Source: Trichodelitschia bisporula (Eukaryota > Ascomycota > Dothideomycetes > Phaeotrichales > Phaeotrichaceae). From it: a DNA stretch of 64,000 bases. The notes under the pieces were generated by a model. That model ran no database searches, was not told where the DNA came from, and saw nothing but the letters and a program-made list of their open reading frames with translations. The position numbers were made by a program, and so were the translations under genes. The stretch covers positions 515,013 through 579,012 of the forward strand of contig ML996702.1 of assembly GCA_010356995.1 (NCBI GenBank), written 5' to 3'. Below are positions 46,001 through 56,476 of the stretch, one piece after another. The first letter of the stretch is position 1. Every line of letters begins with the position of its first letter.

Positions 46001-48650
46001 TCTTTTTTTTTCGCTGTAGATGTGTGAGGGGGGATCTGGCAGTCTGATCTGACGGCCGGATTGCCGGTTGATTTTGTGCGTGCGTGGTTTGCGGGTTTGG
46101 GGGTTCAAAGCGGAATAGGGGACGAGGGGGAGCGGCGGGTTAGCGGCCGTTGGGGCAGGCCCGTCAATCATGCCATCATCTGGCTTTCATCTCCCCATCT
46201 CTCTCCACGCGTCTCCGCTATGATACCATCGTTTAGCATGGCTGATGGAGGGGAGGGGGTTGCATGAAATTTGCGAATCGGAAAGCCGATCACGTCGGTC
46301 CGCGGATGGAGGCATGTTTGAACATCGGGACCCGCATTTTGCGCGAAATCTTGGGAAGGGAGAGGAAGTATAATGTACCGGGAACTGCGGGGGGGGAAGG
46401 AAGCTTCTTCCACCGTAGGTATACGGACTGTGGCCCTTTGTAGAGAGGGCTTGAAGCCATAATACCGTACAGTGGACAGACGAGGAATAGTGGGGAGCGG
46501 GGATTAGCGGAGCCGAGGGAGCGAACGAGATACAAGCTAGCGAGCCGATCCAATGGTCGAAGCGCAATTGGCGATGAGCTGCCTCCATTGGTGTCGCGAT
46601 TTGTTTGGGGTGTTCTCTCGCAGCTCTTACGGACAAGACACCGGACCCCCAGCTAGCCAGCACGAAAGGTAGCACCACTACCTCCACTACCACCACAGCA
46701 ACGCTAAGCTCCGCCAAAACACTCAGCTCCTGCAATAACAAAGGACCCCCTATGGCTCAAAACGCCCTCGCACAGCTCAAGAGGCTGGAGATACGCGCCC
46801 TAGCGCCATCCTGCGCACCCACGCCCGACGATCGCGATCTTGCCGACGTCGCACGCACGAAACGCCCGGCAGCGGTGCACGCGCCGAAGCGGCGAACAGC
46901 GAACAAAGGTCGCCTGTTGGCGGAGGCGAGGGAGGGGGCAAATAAGTCGCCCTTTCGGCTGTTTTGCGCACGCACGGCAGCAAGCAGACGCAGGGAAATG
47001 ACGATGAGGTCGACAACTGGTGCTACGCGCGTGGAATGGAGAACGGAGGCGGGAAATATTGCCAGTGGTCGATCTGGGCGGAGCTGCTGAAAAGAAAGCA
47101 TGCAAGAAGGAAGTGCTTACTTTGAGGCGGGGCTGGGGTGGGCTCGCTGGCTACTGACGCGAAGATGTCTTGGAGTACTGGTTGCCTTGGTGCGACGTTG
47201 CCGACAGGCGGATGACGATGGAGCGGCTTTTCTGTGTTGCTATCGGCCTGCCTGATTTCGAGGCGACGATGCCGTGCACTGCCACTGCGTGCGAGCAGCG
47301 ATCTCACCTCTGACGCGCCCCGATTCGGGCAATTGCGCGCCATGGAAAGCCAGCCGAAGCGGCAGCAGTTTGAGAAAAGGTAGGTCGTAACTCAAAAGAG
47401 CCGACGGAACCGCAAAGCGGCAGCTGGTTCTCGAGTTATTGCTGGTTGGCTTCATGCTCGCTTTGGGCATGCGTTGCTTGCGGCGATTCATAGAGCCAGT
47501 CTTATTGCATGGAGTCCCCGTGCGTGGATTCATTTTCTGTTCCCCAGCGGCGGGGACACGGCCGGCGTGTTTCGCAGTGGTGGCATGATAGCGAGCGAGC
47601 CATGACGCCTGGGGTATATTTTCCTCTCTCGCTTTCGCCTCTTCTCTCTTTCGTCTCTTTTGCGTCTCGTGTGGGAGGGCACGAGCTGGCATTGGATGAG
47701 GAGGGGTACAACGCTCCCTCCCGAGTTCCCGCCCAACGGCACGTAGTAGATCTGCAGGGAAGGGGAGTGGCTGGGTGGGAGGGGGCTAGGGTGTGTGGCA
47801 TCATCTCTGGATGACATGTTTGGAGCACAAGAGCGGCCGAGTCCGAGTCTAAGTTTGTGTCTGACCTCGACGGGCGATGAGCAGATGAGTGGGGTGGTGG
47901 GGGGGGAGGGCGCCCCGCGGCGCACGATGGGCGTATCTCAGACAAAGAGGCGGCGTGGGCGCGCGAGCTGCTGTTTTGGGCGAGACAAGAGATTCACAGA
48001 TCACAGATCACAGAAGGTGTGTTAGGGTTTAGGTTATGGTGGGTGATGGTGGGCGGGACACAGATTAACGGAACTGGCGGATGGTTATGCACTTTATTCC
48101 GCCGCTTTTATTCTCACGTCCACGGAAGCACGATGCACGACTGACGACCGCAGATAGAGGGTGAGGCCGGAGCGGGTTGCTGCGGGGTTCCCCTGCGGCT
48201 GTTGCTGCAAGGCCGGACTGTGGCAGCTGGCGATGATGAATCTGCAGTTACAGTATCGATGACAGCTTGACCGTGGGGAAGATTGAAGAAAAACGCCTTG
48301 ACTGAGCCCTGTGGAAGCTTTCGAAAGGCCTGAGGCCACAGGTCGAAGTGACAGGCGCGGCTTCCTTCAAAACAAATCTGCCAAGTTGTCACCCGCTGTC
48401 GTCAGTCATCAGTTCGTCAATCTCTTAGCTCGTGTTCTACTCGTCATCGCTCTAGCCGGTCGCCACCTTTGCCAACCTAGCGTGCCTAGCCCCACGGGTC
48501 GTCATCCGTCTGCGTTCCCTGGAAAAGCCAATGTGGAGAAGAACGGCGGAGGGGGAGAACGAGCAAGGCAAGAGATGGGACCAGGGCTCTCGCGACTGTA
48601 ACCGGGGATGGGGAAACGTAGTCTATTCTATGTAGGGGAAGCAGTTTGAG
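34081..48650. other. Long gene desert between srbA and nsdD
   Basis: I found no frame with a recognisable domain across about 14.6 kb. The longest frames (239 codons at 34221-34940 plus, 291 codons at 37133-38008 minus) look like chance frames, because several other frames overlap them and they contain no known motif. A 111-codon frame at 42066-42401 minus has a more protein-like composition but no partner exon. Short motifs of the type TACGGTACAGTAC or CCGTAC recur here (36073, 39586, 40197, 42553, 44605, 45531, 46463). Base composition is not markedly AT-rich, so this is not an obvious RIP-mutated island. Confidence 0.5.
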
Positions 48651-51394
48651 AGAACGGTGGCGGAAAGTGCTGTGGTACTCTATGTTTTGACTGGACCCAA
48701 GAGGCTCGCATCCTCGGACAGCTTAGGGAGAGCTTGCTCCGTGATGCTTGCTTGCTTGACTAGCTTAGGCCTAGCCGATGGGTGAGAGGCAGCGAGGTGG
48801 GATCGATTGCTGACAGGGGGTTTATATCCCTCGCTTCGTGCCGATCATCACCGTGGGAGGGGCACGCTTAGGGGATCCTTTTCCCTCTCTAATTCTTTTC
48901 CCTCGACCCTCTCTCTTCCTTTCTCAAGCAGCACAAGACCGTGACGCCTTTGGCCGCTTTCTCTCTCCTCGCACCTCCCTGAACCGATGACATCCCTACG
49001 GGGTTAGCCGGGCAGTTGTGGCCCTGCGGGTGCTGCGGGTAGGCCGGGGGAGATGGGGAGATTCCTAGCTGAAGTCGTTCGTTCGGCTCTTCCTAGGTTG
49101 AAACGCCGCGGGAGGGAATAAGGGTTACTGTGAGGGTTTAGAGCTCAATCGATCGCGCATTTTCGGCAGCTGGCTCTTCTACTTCTACTTCGAGTCTTCT
49201 TAATTCCTCTTTCGCACGGAACCCTTACTCCACTCTCTGTGTGAGACGCAAGAGACTTTTTGTGTGCATAACACGAAGCCTAGCGATTAGTTCTATTCCC
49301 CAATCTGCCCCGGATGCTCATGCAGAGCCACACAAGTGCATTCGGGCCTGGCCGGACTGGAGCCTTTTTTCTTGCTTGTACTCCCTTAAAGTCGCGATTG
49401 GCTCGCTGCTTGTGCTTACCCTTTGTGCTGGGCCTGCTGGCTTGCCTCATCGATGGCACTGACTGGCTCTCTTTCACCCGTTCTGGCCTCGACTGGCTGA
49501 TCTGGTCTCTCTCCGGCGTTTTTATTCTGACACCGGCACTGGCTGACAGCCGCTGCGCCTGTCAGAGAGAAGGCAGACACGAGGGTGGACCGGGAGAGCT
49601 CATGAGAGACAACTTAGGCCCAACTGATGCACTAGCAAAAGCGGTGCGAGGTGCGGGCCATCTCGATTTCATCTCGCCTCATGGGCGCCCAGCCATCTGA
49701 TCGAAGAACAGCCCTTGCATAGTGACGACTGTAGGAGGCACATATGCTATGGAGCACCTGAAGGCCTTTTTACACCATTTCTGTCCTCGATTCGCATATC
49801 CCAGCATCATCTGTTCGGGAAGCCCATACCTCTCCTCTCTTACGGTACAGTACATCTCTGATTTTGCTCCGCTCTCATACTCCACTCTCACGCTTCTCTC
49901 TTTCCACTCCCAAGACCCCTACTACGTAGTATCTTTTCGCACGCAATAATCCAAAGACTGACAGTCCACCACACCTATCATCAAGCACCATTAACCCCCC
50001 CTCTCCACTTCCCTCCCACCTCCCCCGACCCCAGTATCTCCGCCCACCACCCCCCCGTCATCCACAACCACCACCCCAGTTCGATTCTCCCGCCTCAAGC
50101 TTCCTTCCGTCTTCCAGTTCCATGCGCCAGTTCTTGATGCTGCGTTGCTGCTAACGCTAAACTAATGAAGAAGAGAGAGACCACTACTGCTTTCCCGTTA
50201 TCCCGTTCCAAAAACCCTCGTTTACCCAAACTCGGAAATCCTTCGCTTCCTCTCTAACTCTTCGCTCTTTCCTATTTTCTTCTGCTGTCTAATCCCCAAA
50301 ACCTGTACATCCATCCATCCATCCCATCCTATTCTACTCCTCCATCTCTTCCCACCCCCCCTCCTCCATTTCTCCCACCCCACACATCCCATCATCCACC
50401 ACCATCCTCTTCTCCTACCCACCTCCCCTCTTCCTCTCCCCCCCCCTCCCTTCTCCCCCCAATCCTTCACGTCCTACAACCCCCCTCTTCCCATTCCATT
50501 CCACTTTTACTGCTCGAGTCTCTCCCTCGTTCGGACGTCCTCGCCATCGTCGCTATTATCCCGCATACAATCGTCTCCTCTGCCTGCCGATGCATCCCGC
50601 TTGGTAGACCTGCACCATCTTCTTCTGAACCCACCAACCTACGCCTGCAACTCACATTACCCCAAAACGTAAGGTACCTACCGTAAGAACTCCCAGACCG
50701 TCTGCACCTGAATAGAAAGACAAAAAAAAGCCCCCATCGTCATGGCGCTGCTGAGTTCAGCTGGATTTCCCATGAGCCGTTCATATGCCCAGCTGCGATC
50801 CTGTTGGAACTTGAAGGTGCAACTGGTCCGTTGCTCGCTCGCCCTGCATCACGGGATCTCAGCCCTTCGCTGCGCATCATCCACCGCCAGCAGGCAGTGG
50901 TGCACTCGGCGCCCTCCTCCTCCTGCGCTTTCCGATTGTTAATCTGGCTTGGTTTTTGCGCTCGGCTGATCAATTGGTAGACTTCCCGAGTGACTGGTCT
51001 TCACTCGCGCATTATCCGCTTTGCCGCCCGCCAACACCACTCCACCTCCCGTCAGCCTCCTCCCTCTTTTACATCAACATCCTTCGCCACATTTCGCAAT
51101 CTGCACACCTTTTCTTTCCTATAGTAACGCGATTTTACGCACGCTTCGGCTTCGTGCGTCATACTCCTGAAAACGATCCCAAACGGATCGCTGGGCGGAA
51201 AGCGACATAGGCACCGGGACTAACCCTCTGGTTCCCACGATAACCTCGCCTCACCCATCGGTTCATGCCAGCGGCACCAGGAGTCACCGATCTGTGATGG
51301 AAATGGAAGCAGGTACTGCCAGCGCAAGGCAAAGGTGCGTGTTTGTCGGTCCTAACCCCGTCATCCTCTGTCGTCCTACCATTGGCCGGAGGAA
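48651..51394. promoter_or_regulatory. nsdD upstream/leader region
   Basis: There is no conserved gene. It contains pyrimidine-rich tracts (about 49980-50070 and 50230-50470), common near fungal transcription starts, and a TACGGTACAGTAC motif at 49841-49853. Several short upstream ATG frames exist (for example 49241-49462 and 50742-50942). If the transcript begins in the pyrimidine tracts, nsdD would have a leader of about 1 kb with upstream frames; this is inference. Confidence 0.45.
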
Positions 51395-53072
51395 ATGATT
51401 TCTGATTGCCTTGACAGTATCGCCCTGCCGTCCCTAAGTCTGTTGGACCTGGAGAAGACGAAAGAGGCGGAATATCAGCGAAAGCATACAGCCGGCGCCA
51501 TGGTCAGCCCGTCGTATCCCTACAGTTGTCCGCCGCCGCCGTACAGTCACCCTCCGTCCGCCGGTGGTCCCAATGGCGTGCAATCAGGCCTCATTTCCCC
51601 ACCAGAGTCGCGTCGGACATCTGGAGAGCCTCCACGACAGTCGCTGCCGTCTATTCACGAAGCCTTAGGGTCCGATCCGTCAAGTTACCCACCACCACCT
51701 CACCCCGCCTCCACATCTGCACCTAGCTATCTCCATCCCACTCCCTCTACAAGTGCACCAGGCCCCGATCCCCTCCGGCGACCCTTCGCTCCGACTTCAC
51801 AGCCATCAGACGGTTCGCCGAGCGCGTACGCCCAGCCACCCACGAGAAGTCCCTTCATGAACCACCAAGCGCAGGGCGGCCCCGCGCCGCCATCATCGCA
51901 AACCGCGGACGCTCTGTCACGGCCTCCACCACTCTCATTTTCGAGCCAGCACCCGAAGTTGCCGACGTTGCAGCCTATAAGAACCGCGTCTCCTCCCAAC
52001 GTCTTGCGGCCAAATCCGAGTCTGCCGTATCCGCCACCACCGTTACAACAGGCACCACAGCCTTCTCCGGCATTTGAGCCCTCACCGCAATCTGCGCCTG
52101 CCCCGCCGTCTGGACCACCATCCGGACCGCCGTTCTACTCTCCCTTCGGTTCGGCTTCGTCTGCCCCGCTCTCTGCTCCACTTTCTGCTTATCAGTATTC
52201 CAATTCTGGAGTGTATCAGTCACCAGGTGCCGGTCTGGTGCCATCGCCCCGATACCCTCCCGGACCAGGGTCTTGGAGAGAAGGAGACATGTCTGCCGAG
52301 GAGCGTCAAAGGCAAGGACGGCCCGCCACTGTGGCATACGGGGAGAGTGTCAAGCGCCATCTTGACAACTTTGATCTGGAAGCCTCGCTGAACGAGGTAA
52401 TTATCTCTGCGCTCCTTATCGAGACATGACTAACTTTTCTAGATTGCCGAATGCAGCGGAACGTTGCTCGATTTTTCCCGTGACTACGGAACGCGAGCAC
52501 ATCACAACCAGCGGAACGGCACGCAGCCGCAGTCAATACCACCGCCACAGCTTGTAGACGAGCTGACGCAGCGGGCTCACAAGATCCACGACGCACTGGC
52601 TCGTATTCGGGAAATCGGGCTGCAGAATGCTGCGATGCAAGAGCAGATCAAGGATCCCGCAAAGGGAGCCCCAATAAACTCCGGATATCCCGCGGAAGGC
52701 GGCTCCTATTCCGACGATGCCAAGGGTGGAGGCGGGTTTTCTGGACCGGATGGCAAAAAGCGACGAGGGGTAAGTTTTGAGCTATCTATTTATCCCGACT
52801 CGCTGGCTAACAGAGGGAGCAGAGAGCCGCGCCGCCAGGACGATGCCACAGCTGCAACCGTGCGGAGACGCCCGAGTGGAGACGGGGTCCCGACGGTGCG
52901 CGGACGCTCTGCAATGCGTGCGGTTTGCGTATGTATCTTCTCAGCCTTGCTCGATTGCACACTGACCCTCCTCTTAGATTACGCCAAGCTCACGCGCAAA
53001 ATGGGCGCCAACAAGGCCATCGGGAGTTCCAACTTACGACCCAAGGGCGGACCGGGCTCACCACAACAATAG
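51395..53072 (+). CDS. nsdD: GATA zinc-finger developmental regulator NsdD
   Basis: This nuclear factor promotes sexual development and restrains conidiation in Aspergillus; relatives are SUB-1, Pro44, Csm1 and Ltf1. Four exons: 51395-52396, 52443-52769, 52823-52928 and 52978-53072, giving 509 residues. Exon 1 is Pro/Ser-rich and has the family motif [13 protein letters not shown] conserved coil follows ([19 protein letters not shown], then [20 protein letters not shown]). The C-terminal finger is CHSC-x18-CNAC (first Cys about residue 451), beginning [11 protein letters not shown]. The last intron splits the finger region between CNACGL and HYAKLTRK. The protein ends 26 residues later, as usual for NsdD. 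The start at 51395 is the first in-frame ATG; a later ATG at 51500 (MVSPSYPYS) is also possible. Confidence 0.94.
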
Positions 53073-56000
53073 AGCTATGCACATAAACATGAAAGCGCCA
53101 TCACATTGCAAGTAACAACGATATCCGATCGCGCATTACGGTAATTCTTTATGGTAATTCACGGCTTGACTCTATCTCGACTCGTCATGAACAGGGTGCG
53201 GGAAGGCGCGCCGACTATTCTTTTTTTGCCTACATCCCTATCGTACGGCCGAGATAAAGACTTCGCTACGCACGCTCCGAAAAGCGCGAGGCGCGCGGAA
53301 CTTCGACGAACTCTTTTCCATATTGCCTTTTCATGACGGGCTCCCCCATCTCGGCGAGACATCAAAAGTTTCTAACACATCACCATCATGGTTCGGCGAA
53401 AATCCAAGGTACGGCACAGTAGGAGGAACGGTGGGATGTTGGGATTTGAAAGGTTGTCTAGCGAACTTTTTTCTCAGGTTAAAGCAAGGCAAGACTGGCT
53501 TAGGCGCGAATTGTGAGGTTGAGGCCACAGCGGTGTTTTGGGCGTTATTCTTCTCTTTGTGTCGCATTTGAGTGGTTGATTTTGTTCACCTGTTTTTGGC
53601 GTACGTACAAGCCGTATATCCGGCTTTGGTTTTTTTTTTGCTCTCGGGGGCAAAGTGGGGAGGCTAGCTTCTACTTCTGAGCGGGAGTGCTGGCCATATG
53701 CCCCATGTCTTTTTTGTCCATTTTATCGCAGCTAACTGCGCTCGTCGCGTCGTTTCCGACCAGACTTTGCGCCTCTTGGTCCATCCTCTGTGTATTCTTT
53801 GCCACCTTTTCCGCAGTTCCTCTGCTCGGGCACACACTCTTCGATCTGTTCTTCATATCTGCGGTGCGTTTTGAGCCGGGTCTGGGGCAGTAGGGGGGAA
53901 TGGGCATCAGGATGGGATTTCAGTGGATTCGCTTCATTCTACGCAGTCTATTGCGTTTCCGCTGGCAGCGTCTTGTTTGCGTGCAGTTTTCTCGGCGATG
54001 GCTTCCTGTTCGCACGGTATAGAAGCCGATCTTCTATTTTGGTACTGGACACAGTTTCTATTTTTCGCGTCGCGGAGTTGGTTGCCGCGGCGATACCTGG
54101 GGAGTCTACCACACGCTTTTTTGATACCGCGGGGCCTGGCCTAGCCTGGCCGGAGGGGGTTGGGGGTTAGGGATAGGGATAGGGCGGGCGCGTTCCCCGC
54201 GCCCCGGTTGCTACGGTAGAGCAGCGAATTGGTAGAGAATTACATGCACGCGCATTAAGTGTGCACGGTACATATTTTTTTTGGAACTGCTTTTGCGTGC
54301 TGATGATACTGGGGCTGCGGATGAGCTCCTCGCGGACTGGGCTCCTCACGACGTGGTGGCAATGGCACTTTTGGGGCGAGAGGCACTCGCAAGCTCGTGC
54401 CCGCGCCCAGCCGACCGGTCGATAGTGCCTGCCCGATATAGCCCTTTTGCCGTGGATCGGCGCGTTGACGGACGGGGGCGAGATGGCGGCTGGGCGTACG
54501 TGGGGCAGATATTTGGTGGGTGGATGGATTAGGGAGGTGCGGGCGAGTCAGTTGTGGTGCTGGAAATAGGTACTTCTACTTGGTACTGAAGGATGGACGG
54601 CTGGGATGGGGGAGGTGATATCGGTAGGGCTTTTGGAGGAGGAGGGTGGGTGTGGGTTAGGTTCGCCCTGGTCTGGCACGATACGATGGACGTGGGCGGG
54701 CAAGCACGCGGGTTGCGAGAGACTTTGCTTCATCCGTGGCAGAGCGAGCCTTTGAAAAGACGTACGTCATGACAAGATCACATGGGAGGGATCAATGCGA
54801 GCGCTGCGGCGCTAGCACCGCACCCCGTTACCGGTTTAACAAGCCCACGCAGTCTCGCTTGCATCGCCGACAGGCGCCGATTCTGGCGGCTAGCGCGAGC
54901 ACGTCAGATGCTAGTGCGGGACCGTGGGCGAGTCGCGGATGAAGGGATAAACAACCGGTTGGTCAAGGCCAAAGTCCTCGCAAACCGACATTCGGTAATC
55001 CTCGGCCTGAGCCACGCCGGCCCGATATCGATGTCATCGGCCCGGGCGTAGCGGGGTACGATCGCGAGATTCCTTGGCGATTCGGCTTTCTGGGTGGCTT
55101 GGCGGTGGGGCTACATAATTCGATAGCGGTACGATACTGTGGGGGGTGGTGTGGGAGTGGGGTGGGGTCTTTTCCGGGGTTCGGGGAAGGCTCGGGGGGG
55201 GGTTGGATTGGTGGGGGGGGGGGGGGTTGGATGGGTATGGGTGGTTTGGATGGGTATTGAGACGATCTACCGCCCTTTGCTATACGCTGATATAGGCCTC
55301 AAGACGCCATGCGTGAGGCTATGGATCTGTTGTGCGCGCACTGTGCGAGGGGAAGGGTTAGAGGTGGCGATGAGCAGCGCAAGCTGTGGAACGAGCGATC
55401 GCTGCGACCTGCGCGGCGGGCGCCGGCACGATGGTGCGCCCGTGAGGATAGGGGGACGATGACGCTGATCGAGGGTGCCGTGCGGACGCCGGGTAGAGCA
55501 CTGGCACCAACGAACCTGTCCTCGTCGGCCCGGTGCTAGACTCGAGTCCTGCGCTTCCGTTTCGTACTGTACCGGCTTATCTGTCAGTCCAGGCGAGATG
55601 TTATGGACGGGGAGGCAGGATTTCTCTCTCGCCATCTGTTCTACTCGTAGCTCTTTGCCTCGTTGTATCCGTCCCAGCCCTCCGCACCGCCAATATCGCA
55701 CCGCACCGCACCGCACCGCTGCTCGCCACGGCACCCTGCGCGCTCCTCCCTCGACTAGCATGTACGGCAATCGGACGCGCTGCGTGCGACGGCGATCCGC
55801 GCGTCGTCGTCGCACGGCGGCTGGCGTGGCGCGCGCGGTGCCATTGAGGATGCTGGAGGTTGTTTCCGGCGAGGGAGGGGTGTCCGACGGGGGCCATGGG
55901 CGTAGGTAGGGAGAGTTTGGGGTTAGGGATCGGGTGAATGTCGTTCCGTCAAGATGTGGATGGTGGTGGTTTTTCTTCTTCCTCGTCTGCCAGAGTTCGC

Positions 56001-56476
56001 CCTACGAGATGAGGCGCGGTGCTTGCGCCATGCGCGTTTGTCAGCACGTAATTCGTCGCGGTGCGGGCTGAATGGCTCAGATGCGCGCGCGAGGCTGAAT
56101 GCTTGGTGCTTTACAATGCTTATATCGACTGCACGTGAGGCCGTGGTTGAGAGGGAGACGGGAGGGGAATGCAGGGTGTTTGTACGGTAGGCTGTGAGCG
56201 CCTTGCTTGTTATCCGGGGTTCTGCTTTACTACGGTACATCATTCCGCGTTTGTCCGCCGAATCTGTTGCGGCCTGGCCTGCGCTAACCTTAGTTCCGTT
56301 GCAACCGTGAGAATTTGTTTGCGGGGGCGTTTGTCAGCATTGCGACTCTCGTTCCGCACTTCGGACTCTTCCCTTCGTGATAGCACAGAAACGGCGTCGA
56401 CGGTTCTGCTGCCGGATATACACCCCATTGCGCCTGTACGTGCTGCTCGCTTGCTCTCGCTGAAAGTTGCCGAACT
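53073..56476. other. 3.4-kb gene-free stretch with G-rich tract
   Basis: No recognisable gene. About 55139-55250 is strongly G-rich, with many runs of four or more G including one of about 14. Small frames near 53.7-53.9 kb (a hydrophobic one on plus, a hydrophilic one on minus) are unsupported. GGTACAGT-type motifs occur at 53408, 54264, 55128, 55563 and 56231. The right end must contain the promoter of the glutamate-cysteine ligase gene. Confidence 0.5.

Noticed and set aside
54163-54185. Telomere-like TTAGGGATAGGGATAGGG
   Set aside because: A single short run of imperfect units, not an array, and flanked by ordinary sequence.
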